Shown piece by piece: positions 22,541 through 34,600 of a DNA stretch of 64,000 nucleotides (positions are counted from its first letter, which is position 1; every line of letters begins with the position of its first letter). Location: positions 36,972,900 through 37,036,899 of the forward strand of contig CM057149.1 in NCBI GenBank assembly GCA_029964075.1, in the 5' to 3' direction. A model generated the notes under the pieces. That model did not search any database and had not been told where the DNA came from. It worked only from the letters and a program-made list of their open reading frames with translations. The translations under genes were made by a program, and so were the position numbers. This DNA comes from Patiria pectinifera. Taxonomy: Eukaryota > Echinodermata > Asteroidea > Valvatida > Asterinidae.

Positions 22541-24480
22541 ATTTAACTTAAATCAATCTTTCTTGTGGCCAAAATAATTATCGACTGGAGATTTAAAAAA
22601 AAAAACATCAAATACTAACAGTTTTTTGTAACATTTATAAACACAAATCTTGCTATAATTTTGGACAATGATTTCTAACCGTAAACATCCCAAGAAACAT
22701 TCATGTACCAAAACAATTTTAGTTTTTCGCCACGCCCATGCCCTCCTCCCCCAATAAAAATGACTTTACTACACCTCTGCCAGGGGTCAAATTTCAGGCT
22801 CAATATACCCTTGAGAGCGGAAACACAACTATCCCGGGACATACCGTTATTTCGTTGTACCGTTTTGGATTTCCTCAAAAATAAAAACAGTAAATGAACC
22901 ATTGACCGTTTTGTCGTTTAAAAGTTTTGTTTAACGATCAAACGGTATTAAATTGTATTTAGTCACAAAAAAACAATAACTTTTTTTTTTTTTAAATTAA
23001 ATTGTAAAAAGCGATGAACGGTTAGTTGCTTTTTTTTTTAGAGTGTTGATTTACAAAAACGACGATGACAAAACGGTCAAAAGTCTTGTCGACCATTTGT
23101 GGATTCAGGTTTGGCAATTAAGCCAAGTAAAAAAAAACATGTTTCATGTCCAGCCTTTTTGAAAAAAAGCAAGGAGGCCCCTTTTTTTTTTCAATGGCTT
23201 TTATTTTAAAACCCAACCCATTTTCCAAAACGACCAGCTGGCTATTTTTCAAGATGGCTTCCAGGTTTTTTTTAAATGGCCACCTCTTGGACTCAGGAAA
23301 TGACATACCAGCTTTATATGGGCTTAGATGCAACAGACAAAGAGGCCAAAATAATGTCACTGTTTAAAATTTATCATTTTTTCAGGTTTTTTTTTCAATT
23401 AAAAAAAAAGAAGGCAGCGGCCTACAAAAAGGAAGCGGGCGGGACGCTTAACATGTTTTGTTTTTTTAATTTGGCCTTAAACAATGTACCTTGGAATGTT
23501 AATGTGTCCTTAGGATCGAGTCACGTACTGCCTGGGAAATTGCCCTCCTTTTACATTTATGTCGTTCTCACGACAGAATCTGCAAATATTGGCTATTAAG
23601 ATCCATGCCGAACCCCAATTTCCTTCAATATGTCTGCAACTTCTTCATACATCTAACCATCCTGTAGGCCCCTATCCATTGTGAAATGTCCTTGAAATTT
23701 CCCGGCGCCATTTTTGCTTGCAACTCTTAAAGCCCCACCAACTGAATCGCATGAGATGGTGGTCGGTGGTCAGTGTCACGCCAGGTATCACACAGGACAT
23801 GTTGTACGTTATTGACGAGAACGAGACAAGTATAGAATGCGGTATGGCTGTTCCCGGACGGTCTAGTGACTTGTCTGCAAGTCTACATGGACAGGCTTCG
23901 CGCGCAGTGCATGTGCTCGAACATGGACTGACTGTCGTACGTGTTGGCCAGTTAACGATGTTAGACAAGTTTATGCCAAATTATCTCTTTTTATTCTTTG
24001 GAATCCATTGGAATACCAATTTTTTTTCCCTGATAAATAAGCCTGAATTTTTGGACCACTCAAACAAAACTTATTGTAAAAAAATAGTGCTCGACTGTTA
24101 TTTGCAAATGAGTATGGTACGGTTGATGGCAAAGCCAAATTAAATCGCGTGATGCTGCCTCTTTATCGCGATTGCCGAGGCTGTTCAAAATAGTGAACCT
24201 GGTCTGTATTAACAAGGAAAAGTCCTCGGAAGTTCCCCATAGAGAGGTAAGCCAAAAATACATTAGAGAAGACTTTTTTTAAAGTCACAAATCATCTTTT
24301 ACTCAGGTTTCAGGTTTCATAAACGTGTCTGCTTTAAAGATGAACAGCAATAAACCACTCAAATGTCATCTTCTCATCTTCCCTTTTTCAATCCGAATGA
24401 GATTTTGGTTACACAATCTCACAGGGTGCCATGTGGCCTTGAAAAAGGCCTTTGTTGAGGAACAAGTGCCAGAGTCACAG
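22541..24480. other. Intergenic, AT-rich; one MITE, no gene
   Basis: Apart from the GGCC-type MITE at 23,121-23,476 I recognise nothing coding. Two short ORFs near 23.7-24.1 kb have no family resemblance. Poly-T/A tracts are frequent at 22,980-23,040. Confidence 0.5.
23121..23476. mobile_element. GGCC-type MITE (ACATGTTT subfamily), TTA target site
   Basis: Left end AGCCAAGTAAAAAAAAACAT, right end ACATGTTTTGTTTTTTTAAT-TTGGCC; TTA precedes and follows. Related copies are at 33,040-33,362 and 54,951-55,575. Confidence 0.65.
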
Positions 24481-24490
24481 CTCTTTAGTG

Positions 24491-26122
24491 CTAGAGAACG
24501 TCTGTGTTCCTTTTCCGTGTTGCCTCGCCTTTTCGAACGAGACCAATGACTTCTTCGATGTCACAGATTGCACTGAACATCCCCTCAGCGTGCTCACTCT
24601 GAAGCGCAAAGTTTCGCAACTTGTCCAGGCATCGCGTGGCCTTTGCAATGGAGACAGCCGGGCAGGGGGGTACCGGGGGTTCATCGTCATCCTCAACATC
24701 ATTAGCTTCTGCCAATAAAGCATCTAAGATGGTGTCGTCATGCAGCTCCACGGTACAGCGAACATTTGCATCAACTGCGGCGTAAGATTCCAGCGTTAGT
24801 TTCCTCGGAATATCCATCCCGGCATCTCTAAGTTTATGAAAGAGGTCCTCGTCTTCAGTGGCGGTGTTGATGTCAGCGTCAGGCTCAGATGTTTTGGTGT
24901 CCTGGGCAGTGGCTTTCTTGTTATGAAAGCCAGCAAGTTTAAAGCTGTGAGAGATGGTACTTTCCTTTACCATTTTCCAGGCTTTCTGGAGGAGAAACAT
25001 AGCATCCAACACGGTGGGGTTGTACTCCTCCTTCCTGTCCACTGCTGCAAGGAGCGATGTGATGAGTTGGCGGCGGTAGTGCGTTTTCAGGTTTTGAATG
25101 ACACCCTGTTCCATGGGCTGGAGTTGGGCCGTCGTGAAGGTGGGAAGGAAGACTAGATTGACGCTCTTCAAATCAGTGATTCGGGAATGTGCAGGACAGC
25201 TGTCGACAATTATGGCGATCTTTCGGTTTTTCTTTTGGTACAGTTTGTCGATGTTACGAGCCCATGCTTCAAAGATGTCGGATGTCATCCATGCTGTTTT
25301 GTTTGCCTCATACTGCATTGGTAGTGACTTCACGTTAGCCAAACACTGTGGCTTCTTTGACTTGCCAATGACAAGCAGGGGCAGTTTCTCGCTTCCGTCC
25401 ATGTTGGCGCACACCATGGCAGTCAGGCGTTCTTCGCTTCCCTCACCGCCACTGCAGGTCTTCCCCTTGCATGTGAGCAAGCAGTCAGGAAGAAGGCGGT
25501 AAAAAATGCCGGTCTCATCCGCATTAAAAATGTCCCATGGTTCGTACCCTGCCAGGACTTGATTTAAGCCGGTTTCCGACCGATCTGTCACCATTTCTCT
25601 TACTTGGGCGGCAATGGCAAGGAAGGTGATGCTGTGTTGCATCTTGAAACAATCCCACCATCCATCACTGCATGGGTAGTCGGGACGGCCCATCTTCTTG
25701 GACAGGGCTTTTGCCTTTTCCTGAACGAGCGGCCCTGACAATAGAATATTCATGGCACTTGCAGCCTTGCACCACTTCAGGACAGCCTCTTCGACCTCAG
25801 CAATCGTCGCCTTCCTCGTTCGTTTTCTTTCCTCCCGAGCGTCGCATTGGTGTTGGAACTGCTCCATCAACGTTCCCTTCTTTTCCAAGATAAAAGCCAG
25901 TCTTTTTGGCGTAATTCCCCATTTCCTAGCAATATCTACCTTCCTTTTCAAAACTCTGCCAGTTTGCCTGTTCTCAAATTCTTGGATAATTTTGACCTTA
26001 GCAGCAATTGACAAGGCCTTCCTGCCGGTTGTTTCCTTCCTGCCGGTTGTTTCCTTCGTTTTGGTTGTTTCCTCTGTTGTTTTTGGTTTGGCAACTGAAG
26101 TTTTACCCCTGAAAAATATCAA
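24491..26122 (-). mobile_element. Tigger/pogo-type transposase gene, intact ORF
   Basis: A continuous 543-residue ORF. Residues ~35-90 form a CENP-B-like N-terminal HTH (LSIAAKVKIIQEFENRQTGR, DIARKWGITPKRLAFILEKK). Residues ~110-165 form the second, Tc5-type HTH (CSDGWWDCFKMQHSITF). The DDE core follows: NADETGIFYR, then IIVDSCPAH, then LQPMEQGVIQNLK. In most Tigger/jerky proteins the third acidic residue is Asp (QPLDQG); here it is Glu. The enzyme would cut and paste elements into TA sites. A candidate terminal sequence (CTCAAGTTATCCAACTTTGA) lies near 26,592, but I found no matching left end. An undisrupted ORF means either recent activity or host use. A broken relative sits at 2.1-2.6 kb. 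Confidence 0.88.
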
Positions 26123-26689
26123 AATGAAATGACGTATTGTTTCAAAGTTTCACACACCAAATTCTGGGTCTGATTGGAAGACCAGCGTGCAAGCTGCATC
26201 TGGGCCAGCAGTATAACCAAACAGACCGACTCACAGCCAGGTGCGAGGCATCAAATTTCCAGTGCAATGACATGGCCATTGCAAAGAACCAGCGATTGCT
26301 TGTGATTGGACTGCCAGTGTGCAGGCAACAGTCGGGCCAGCAGAAGCTATCAGGCCAACTCTAAAGCCATATTTTTTGCTGTTAATGCCTGGTTATTGTG
26401 ACTAGTCCGACAGCGCTAGCAGCGTGCACACCATATCCCAAGTGAAAAAACAACAAAGTGCATTGGACAGTAACAACTCTTGAAAGAAAAAAAAGGATCA
26501 CGGTGTGGGCATTTCCAGTTACAGGGGTATTTATATACATAATATCCTATTCCCTTGATGGGAATGAAGTATAACTTCATGATGAACAAACACTCAAGTT
26601 ATCCAACTTTGAGTTATCGTGAGTTTGCCGTATTGCTCGACAGATTAAGTATAAAGAATGTGTCGTTGGGTTTCAGCACAGTGACAGAC

Positions 26690-26885
26690 AAGGGAGGATT
26701 CAGGAGGCTTCCCAACCAACAAAGCCTGAGGAGCTAGGTGAGGGTTAGTTTCACATTGCTGTAATCATGCCCATCACAAGTCTGGTAAAAAGTAAATCGC
26801 AACTCCTTTCACATGTCCAGTCACGAGTAACAGAGGATGAACAACAACAGAGGAATCCTTTGTCACAGCTCATTTGAATAGCATG
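26690..26885. repeat. Paralogous block shared with 2,570-2,770
   Basis: Both begin AGGGAGGATTCAGGA and share CATCACAAGTCTGGT, AAGTAAATCGCAACTCCTTT and AACAGAGGATGAACAACA. It marks the proximal boundary of the large CFP1 duplication. Confidence 0.85.
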
Positions 26886-26982
26886 TTACTTGACTGGAGG
26901 ACTTGTGATGGATTTTTTATTTTTGGTGTGGATTTGTCATTGATTCAACGACAACACTGTGGTTTCATGCAAGAATGGATTA

Positions 26983-27318
26983 ACCCTAACCACCCCAACT
27001 CCATCAAAATCCATCCCCCATTTTGGTGGATTTTGGGGGACTTGGTCCAGAATGCCTGGTGTGACTAAATATTGATGGAGTATGATGGACTTGGGCCAGG
27101 TGGCCTGAAGCAGTGCTAGGGGTATCCGATTGATTTTGCCTAGCTTCCTGTACTGCTATTGTGAAAAATGCCATGTGTAGCAAGTCCATGCATGTCAACC
27201 AGTGCGTCAGTGGTGGATTTCATTATGTCATGTACAGTTTTGTACTAGACGCACAGTGATTGATGGATTTTGATGGAACTGGTCCACTTCCTAGTAAAAG
27301 ACGCTAGGGAGTTAGGGT
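26983..27318. mobile_element. TTAA-flanked MITE with telomere-like CCCTAACC ends
   Basis: Starts CCCTAACCACCCCAACTCCA and ends CGCTAGGGAGTTAGGGT, flanked by TTAA at 26,979-26,982 and 27,319-27,322. CATCAAAATCCATC-like words repeat inside. A second copy in opposite orientation lies at about 35,506-35,840. The paralogous site at 2,876-2,879 is empty. Confidence 0.75.
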
Positions 27319-27344
27319 TTAAAACCAAAAGCAAGAGACCAGCC

Positions 27345-28698
27345 TTACTTGGTAACCCCTGTGCGTGATCGCAGAAAATGCTTGGATTTGGGTTTATCGT
27401 TGGTGGGCTTCTGCTGGGATTGCTTGCACTTGCGTTCCTCTTTGCTCGGCTGCTTCTCTGGTTCTTTCTAAAAGACAGGGCGGGGAGAAGTAACAAAAGT
27501 GTGAAATCGAGACAAATTGAATAGTGTCTCGCCTATAACCAATGTAAATTCATTGTGTAAATCCTACACATGACACAAGTTCTGCTGTTTCAGGAAATTT
27601 AACTGTTGGTGAACTTATGACTTTTGATCTGCAAATGACTTTGCTTCCTCATTATAAAATTGGAATTGGTTTTAAAAAGAAAACCTAGTATGTCCCAACC
27701 ATAGAGCTAAATATACGTTGTTCTTGCGCATCGCATTTAGAGTACACTTTAAATATTAAATCCATCAAATTTCATTATGTTCTACAAACACGCATATGAA
27801 TTCAAAATGTCTGCGCGCAGGACGGCTTCAAAGTATCTTTGCGCATAAGAATGAGGAGTTAACGCTGTAGTAATTTCATATAGCTCTATGGTCCCAACCC
27901 AAAGTATTTCTCATCAGGCCAGTGTTAACCCCTCCAGGATGGTGTAATTTTCGATACAATTTGTTGGTGTACCGGTGCTAACTGAGGGCGCATGCGTGTA
28001 GTACACTGTGTATATGGAAAGCCCAGTGTGATCAGCCAAGCATAGCCATGAACAATGAGCGCACATACACCGAACAAAAGCCAGTCAAAAAAGCCCATCT
28101 ATTTAACCACGAACAATAAGAAGTGTCACTCAATACATTTCAATTTTCATGACTGAAGAAGGTTTACTGAACTTTCCCTCTCATAGAAATGATGGGAAAT
28201 GGATGTCATTTTGGAAAAAAAGATTCGCGCCCAGGAGGGGTTAATAGCTGGTTTCGTTTTTATGGAACGACTTAGAAAACTTAGATTTCCTTTGATGAGA
28301 TACAAGTCAATAAAGGGCTACTTCCCTGCAAAATGCCGGCACCCATTTATGCTTCTGGGTCGAGAGAGGCCAGTGGGGATGAAGTGGCTTGCCCAAGGAC
28401 ACAACATACAGCCCAAAGCTGGATTTGAACCCCTGACCCTCTGATCATGAGTCAGACACCTTAACCACTAGGCCACACTCCCCACCCATCTCAAGTGAAC
28501 AGACCAAACATCAGCTTGAAACGGACTATGAATTGAATGCTGACTCACCTGACTCACCTGTTTCTCAATACTCTCTGATTGTCTCTCCATGTCCTCTGTT
28601 TCTTTGTTCTCTTTCTCCTCTGTTGTAAGGTCTGTCTCAGGTCTCTTGATGTAGAAAAAGTGATCCACTAAGCTGACATCAACAGCGGGAGGAGGAAT
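27345..28698 (-). CDS. CFP1-like paralogue, last two coding exons
   Basis: Exon 28,558-28,698 (IPPPAVDVSLVDHFFYIKRP to SIEKQ) is one codon shorter than its CFP1 counterpart. Exon 27,349-27,467 encodes KEPEKQPSKEERKCKQSQQK to RSRTGVTK and runs into TAA. About 96 bases coding for the family cysteine motif have been lost. The old donor (AAGTAAGG) survives, but no downstream exon was found before the Tigger element. Confidence 0.75.
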
Positions 28699-31600
28699 CT
28701 GTCAGTAAATACAAATAAAGTAAAGGTTAATTTACTTGATCAATACGACAATCAACCAACGTTTATTCTTTAAATATCCCAAACCTTACACAAACTATGG
28801 GCAAAAGTGGCAAAGCAGCTGCACTGGATCCTGCAGAGATCATTATGGTGGATTGCTGCTTGTCAAATTGATACCTGGATTAACCCTAACCGAACTCAAC
28901 CCATCAAAGTTCAACAGCAGGTTTTGTTTAAATATGTTGGGATAGGTACAATACCCCTAAACAGATGGTCTTTCACATTGGGTTTGGCATACCTCCAGAA
29001 ACTAAGTCCAAAAGTGTGTGTGTACGATTTCCCATGTGGGTGTTGGAATTTGCCTGAATGGGTATGGTTCCTAGTAAATTAGGTTGGGGAGTTAGGGTTA
29101 ATGAAATCTTTGGATCTGTCACCAATAGTTCTATTCTAAATGTCAATTTAATTTTCATGAACATAATTTGGCTGATAGTTTACATCATGACATGCATGTG
29201 CACATTATTTTTCAAGGTCACACAGAATCACTTGCATTTATCCCAAAAGTATCATTATAGTCATCATCGGACAACTACCACATGCACTTTCGTCAGGCAT
29301 GATGATGGACACGCCACATGTCCTGTTCTATCATCAGTGTCTTGAGTTCATCTGCAGTCACGGCACTAGTAACTTACCAAACAATTATCAAAAAGCTTAC
29401 TTGGATTTAGGATTGTACTGGTACTAAACACCCCGTGAACTTATTTTGTCTGGCTTGCTGTCATTAGGAAGAAATCAAGAAATGTAGGTATTTCCAACAA
29501 TCAGTCAACTGACTGACTTTTGGAAATAAAGAGTGCTTTGGACAACGTTGTGTTTTGTGGTCAAATGGTGAAGCACAGTTTTTAACTATTTTCTCGGACT
29601 CAGTTCGCCTCAGCAGAGAGAAAGTGTGGATGAATCGTCTTCGAACTATTCAACCACATGGTCTCAACATCCAACTTGGAAATGATTAATCCTTTTCTTC
29701 CTCCATTGTCTTCTGTTACAGATAATCCACCTGGTCTTCCTTGTTTGTGTTTACCCATCTTCCCCCATCTTTCATCCCTTTCCACCTCCATACTGTTCCC
29801 CCGCATCATCCCCATTCACTTGTGACCTTTGATCCTTCCTGTTTACACCAGACCCCTTGTGGTTTGCCATCTCCCTTTGTTTCTGTGTTCTCTCATCCAC
29901 CCTCCCCTGCATCTTTCCACACCTTTCCCACCTAATCCTCCTTTTGCACCCCTATGTTAATGTATGTACCTCTGTCATTTCTGTTTTAGCCTCTGAAGAA
30001 GAACTTGCTAAGTTCGCAACGTCAGGCCACATTAATTTTTAGATTTATTTTCTCGAAAAGTAGTATCCACTGAGCTGAAACTTCGGCAGGTTAGGTTTTG
30101 AACAGTCTTCTTGGGATTTCGAGTGGTGTTATTATTGGAAATGAACAAAGTGCATGTAAAGCAAATGATTCTATATATCTATAAATGCACAATTTGCACC
30201 AATATGAGTCAGAGCAGCGGACCAATAGCATTGCAGGGATTACTTACACTGGCCAATCGGACGCACTGTTTCAACCGACACTTCTGTCTCAGTTCCTTCC
30301 GGCCACCGAACCTCTTCCTATCCTGAAAATATAATGAAGGAAAGAACATCTTGAGAAGACTGTCCTTTCCATCACGACCTCTAAAAAAAGTGAACTGCAC
30401 AACCATTTTCACATTTAACAAAATTGGAAAAATATTATGACATCTGATGCGACACTGCATGTTTGGATTTACAAACAAGACAGACAAAAATCTCAAACAC
30501 TTCTAAACATTCAAACACTTCTGACTTATACTTGTAGACAACTATCATAGAAATCAACTCATGTCTCGACAGCATTATTAACCTGAGCACTAAGAAAGTT
30601 GGGTCAATATTTATTTTATTTATCGTTTTATTTTACCAGGGTAGCCCCATCAATTAACTTAGAACTGTTCTCCCTTGGGGCCCTGGATTATACAAAACTA
30701 GCTGCACTCACCAGACAGAAAACACACTTTCTACAGTCATCGACAACCTTGCATGGCCCACACTGACCGCATTGCCTTGACTGCCACTGATGAAAGAAAA
30801 CGGGATGACAATAAAGTTAAGGGGAACGAATAGGGTAAACTGGGGTAAAAACGCCCATGGGGTAAAAACGCCCACTTGACTTGTTTCCACTGCTAGTAAA
30901 AAATGACAAGATGAATTGTTCAATGGAATATAAAGTACAATGTAGATAAAAACTAATAATAAAAAGAATTAAATTCATTAACATATTTGAAGGGTACGTA
31001 GGTGCTGTTGAAAAAAATATTTAAAAAATGGTCGTCGAAGGTTTAGCCTATATCGCTTAAAATTATTTTATAAAAAAAAGTATCTTATATTTTTATTATT
31101 CTTTAGTTGATATATATTAAGAAGGGTTAATAACATAATTATAAATGATTAAAATAATGAAATCTAATTTAGTATGTCCTTAATAATAATTTTTGAGTGG
31201 GCGTTTTTACCCCGGGCAAAATCAGGGGTCTCGGGGTAAAAACGCCCAGTACTTTCCTTGATATAAAACTCTATTGCAGCCTCATTTATCTTCAAAAACC
31301 TCACTGTTAGAACTTTCTGCAGCATTATGTTTGTTGTATGAGTAAGTATTAGCTATAAGAGTCCCATTACATAAATATTAAACAGTCAGGCGCGGATCCA
31401 GAGGTTTTTTTAGGGGCCAACCCCCCAGCTCCGTCAAAAAAAAAAAAATTATCAAACAAATTCCTAAAAATAAGTCGAACCCCCTTGCTTTGACACCCAA
31501 ACAAAAATTATACTGGTAAAATGTCCGCCTGTTCGAAATACGGTACGTGTACATCATTCTGTAATCTAGTGTTAATAATCGTCGAATTTGAACAGCGCCC

Positions 31601-34600
31601 CCTATTGTAATAACGGTACCAGCCAGCCAGCCCCCAGTTTTTGATTTTACGGAGGCAAAGTGTCCAGAGATTTTCAGATTTTTTTGCTGATGAACCCCAG
31701 CGAAAACTCCTGGATCCACCCCTGACAGTGTATTGCGTGAAGTGGGGAGGTACATGTAGGCGGTATCACTAACTGACGTTACGAAGTGGCAAGGAATGTG
31801 GCATTTGTTTAGTGGCGAATGCCATGGGTCTATGATATGTGAGCAGATTCGCTGATTAATTAGGCAAGACCCCGCCTCTTGACCTCCTAGATTTTGACCA
31901 ATCAGCGGGCGCTTTCTGACTCCCCCCCCCCCCTAGTCACTGACTGTCTCCCCGAGCCACTGACTGAGTCACTCACTGATTGACAGACTGAGTTAGTCAC
32001 TGACTGACTTACTCCCCTACTGACTGACTCCCCCCCCCCACTGATTGACTGACTGAGTCACTGATTGTCTTACTGAGTCACTGAGTCACTGATTGACTGA
32101 GTGAGTCACAGATTGACAGCCTAGGTGAGTCACTGATTGGCTGAGTCAGTGACTGGCTGACTGACCGAGTCACTGATTAACTGATTGACATAGTCACTGA
32201 CTGACTGAATGGCCGAGTCACATAGCGACTGACCAATTCTCTGAGAATCAATAATTAATATCATTAACTGAGACTTTCTGTTCCAACTAGAGTTGTTTAT
32301 TAAAATAAGTAGGCCCTATAAACTTTTCAGACAACTTTTAACAACAAAAACATTCACCAAAAAACTATGCTTAAAACAAGTTTCATCTCACCGCTGGGGC
32401 CTTGTAGGGTCTGATCCTCGACGCTGTCTCTGTAGCTTTGAGGGCCTCTTGTTTCGAGGTGGGGGTGTAAGTTTTCCCTTCTATCATTTTCCTCCTTGCA
32501 TTTGCTTGCATCTTTATGCATTTTGTTGCCTGTAATTTCCACTGATTCTTTCTCTTTGTGATGTTCTGGAGCATCTCTCTCTTTTCGCTGTTCTTGAGCA
32601 TCTCCCCGGATGCCTTCTCTGTGTCCTCCTCGTCTTCATCTGGCTCGTTCTCCATCTCGGCTGGGTCATTGCTCTCCTGATCTTCTGAGAACACAGTCTC
32701 AGCTTCTTGACTGGTCTGTATTAGTTCTTGGTCTGGCTCCTCCATCTCCATGTACACAGTCTCGGTTTCTCGATTGGTCTCTACAGGACGAGTCAAACAG
32801 AAAGTGACCAAATTAGAAAAAAAAAACATAAAAAAATTTGGGCTATTCAACACAATAAAACAACCCAAATGAATGGAGGAGAACTTGCAAAAGAAAACAC
32901 ACCAAAATTGCCATTAATATTTCAGAAAAAATAGATGACTTGTTCCACATAACTCAAAACACAAAGTCTGAAAGTAAAAATGATGTTTCAGTCTTGATTT
33001 AAAAATCTTTGTCTTTGAATGCTTGTGTGTAATCTGAATGGCCAAATAAAAAAAAAACATGTTTAGTTTCCTCGCCCTTTTCCTTTTTGGCAGCCGCCTC
33101 TTCTTTTTTTTTTTATTGAAAAAAAAAATCAAAAACCCGAAAAATTGATAAATTTTAAAGAGTGACATCATACAAAGGTGATATGCCATTTCCTGAGTCC
33201 AAGTGACAGCCCTTTAAAAAAAAAAGTGGCGGCTGTGTTGAAAATTAGCCCGGCGGGTCGTTTTGGAAAATGGGTCAGGCACCCATTTTAGGAGAAAAAA
33301 AGGGCCTCCTTCCTCTTTTTCAAAAAGGCAGGACGCTTACCATGTTTATTTTTCATTTGGCCTATTTCTCACTCAGCTCAATAGCTTCCAATGGCATTTC
33401 ATGGACAGCTATTAAATGGGTTCTTTTAGTAAAAACATGCATAAATGCTGATAGTATGGAACAATTTCAGTAATCCTTTTTTTTTTTCAGATGAGGGGAA
33501 GAACATGCTCTTTGAACAGATACTTCATTGGAATTTTAAATTTGATTTCTTTTTTAGAAAAACGGAATTAAAGGGGCACTAGGTCCTGAAATCCCCGAAA
33601 ATTTCATGTTTTGGATTGTTTACTTATCCTATTTCAAATATCTGGTTGAAAGAAATCCAACCTAATGTCTTACAGCTCCGAAAAAATACGAAAAAAAAAG
33701 CCGATTGTTTACATCGGACACAACGGAGTACGAATACGAAAATTTCATGTTTTGGATTGTTTACTTATCCTATTTCAAACATCTGGTTGAAAGAAAACCA
33801 ACCTAATGTCTTACAGCTCCAAAAAAATACGAAAAAAAAGCCAATTGTTTACATCGGACACAACGGAGTACGAATACGCTTTTCCTGTCATTTTCCATGT
33901 ACGATATACATGTACACGTTCTGTGTATTATAACACACGTACACAGCACCGTGTTCGAGAGCATGGTTTCTTACACGTCTGCAAAAGGGAACACTTTACG
34001 GATGAAATCACAACTAGCACCAAAACAGCTCGACCTTTTGGGGTCGCAAAAGTGGACCCCGAAAGTTGTTCTTGCATGCAAAATACAGGAGTAACACAAA
34101 AATTTCCAGTTTTTAAAAGGATAGTTGTGTGGATGTTTATATTTTACTTTTAACAGTTCGTTTGGTAGCACTATTGTGCTGTTCCAGGACACAGTGTCCC
34201 TTTCAGGTCACTTTCTTTTTGACTCACCCTGTAATAGCACTTGGTCTAGCTCCTCCTCCTCCTCCTCCTCATCTTCGACTAAGTCCTTGCCTGCCTCTTG
34301 CTCTTCATACACAATCTGGTCTTCTGGGTTCATCTTTAATAGTGCTGTCCCAAATAAACCAAAAAGTCAAATAGTTTATCAACCAAATATTCAAACAGCT
34401 TTTTGGCGGTTTGAATATATCAAAACTAAAAACTATGCACATATGACTGTGATGTTATTTATCGTAAAGTTGCAGCTCTTTTTGTCATGTGCCACTTTTT
34501 TGTCAACATTAACTATTTTGTCGACTTTTTTGTTCCCATCCTTTTAGCAGGTTAAATCCCTTTCTGTTAAAAGTATTGCAAAACACTGTAGCGCCACTTA

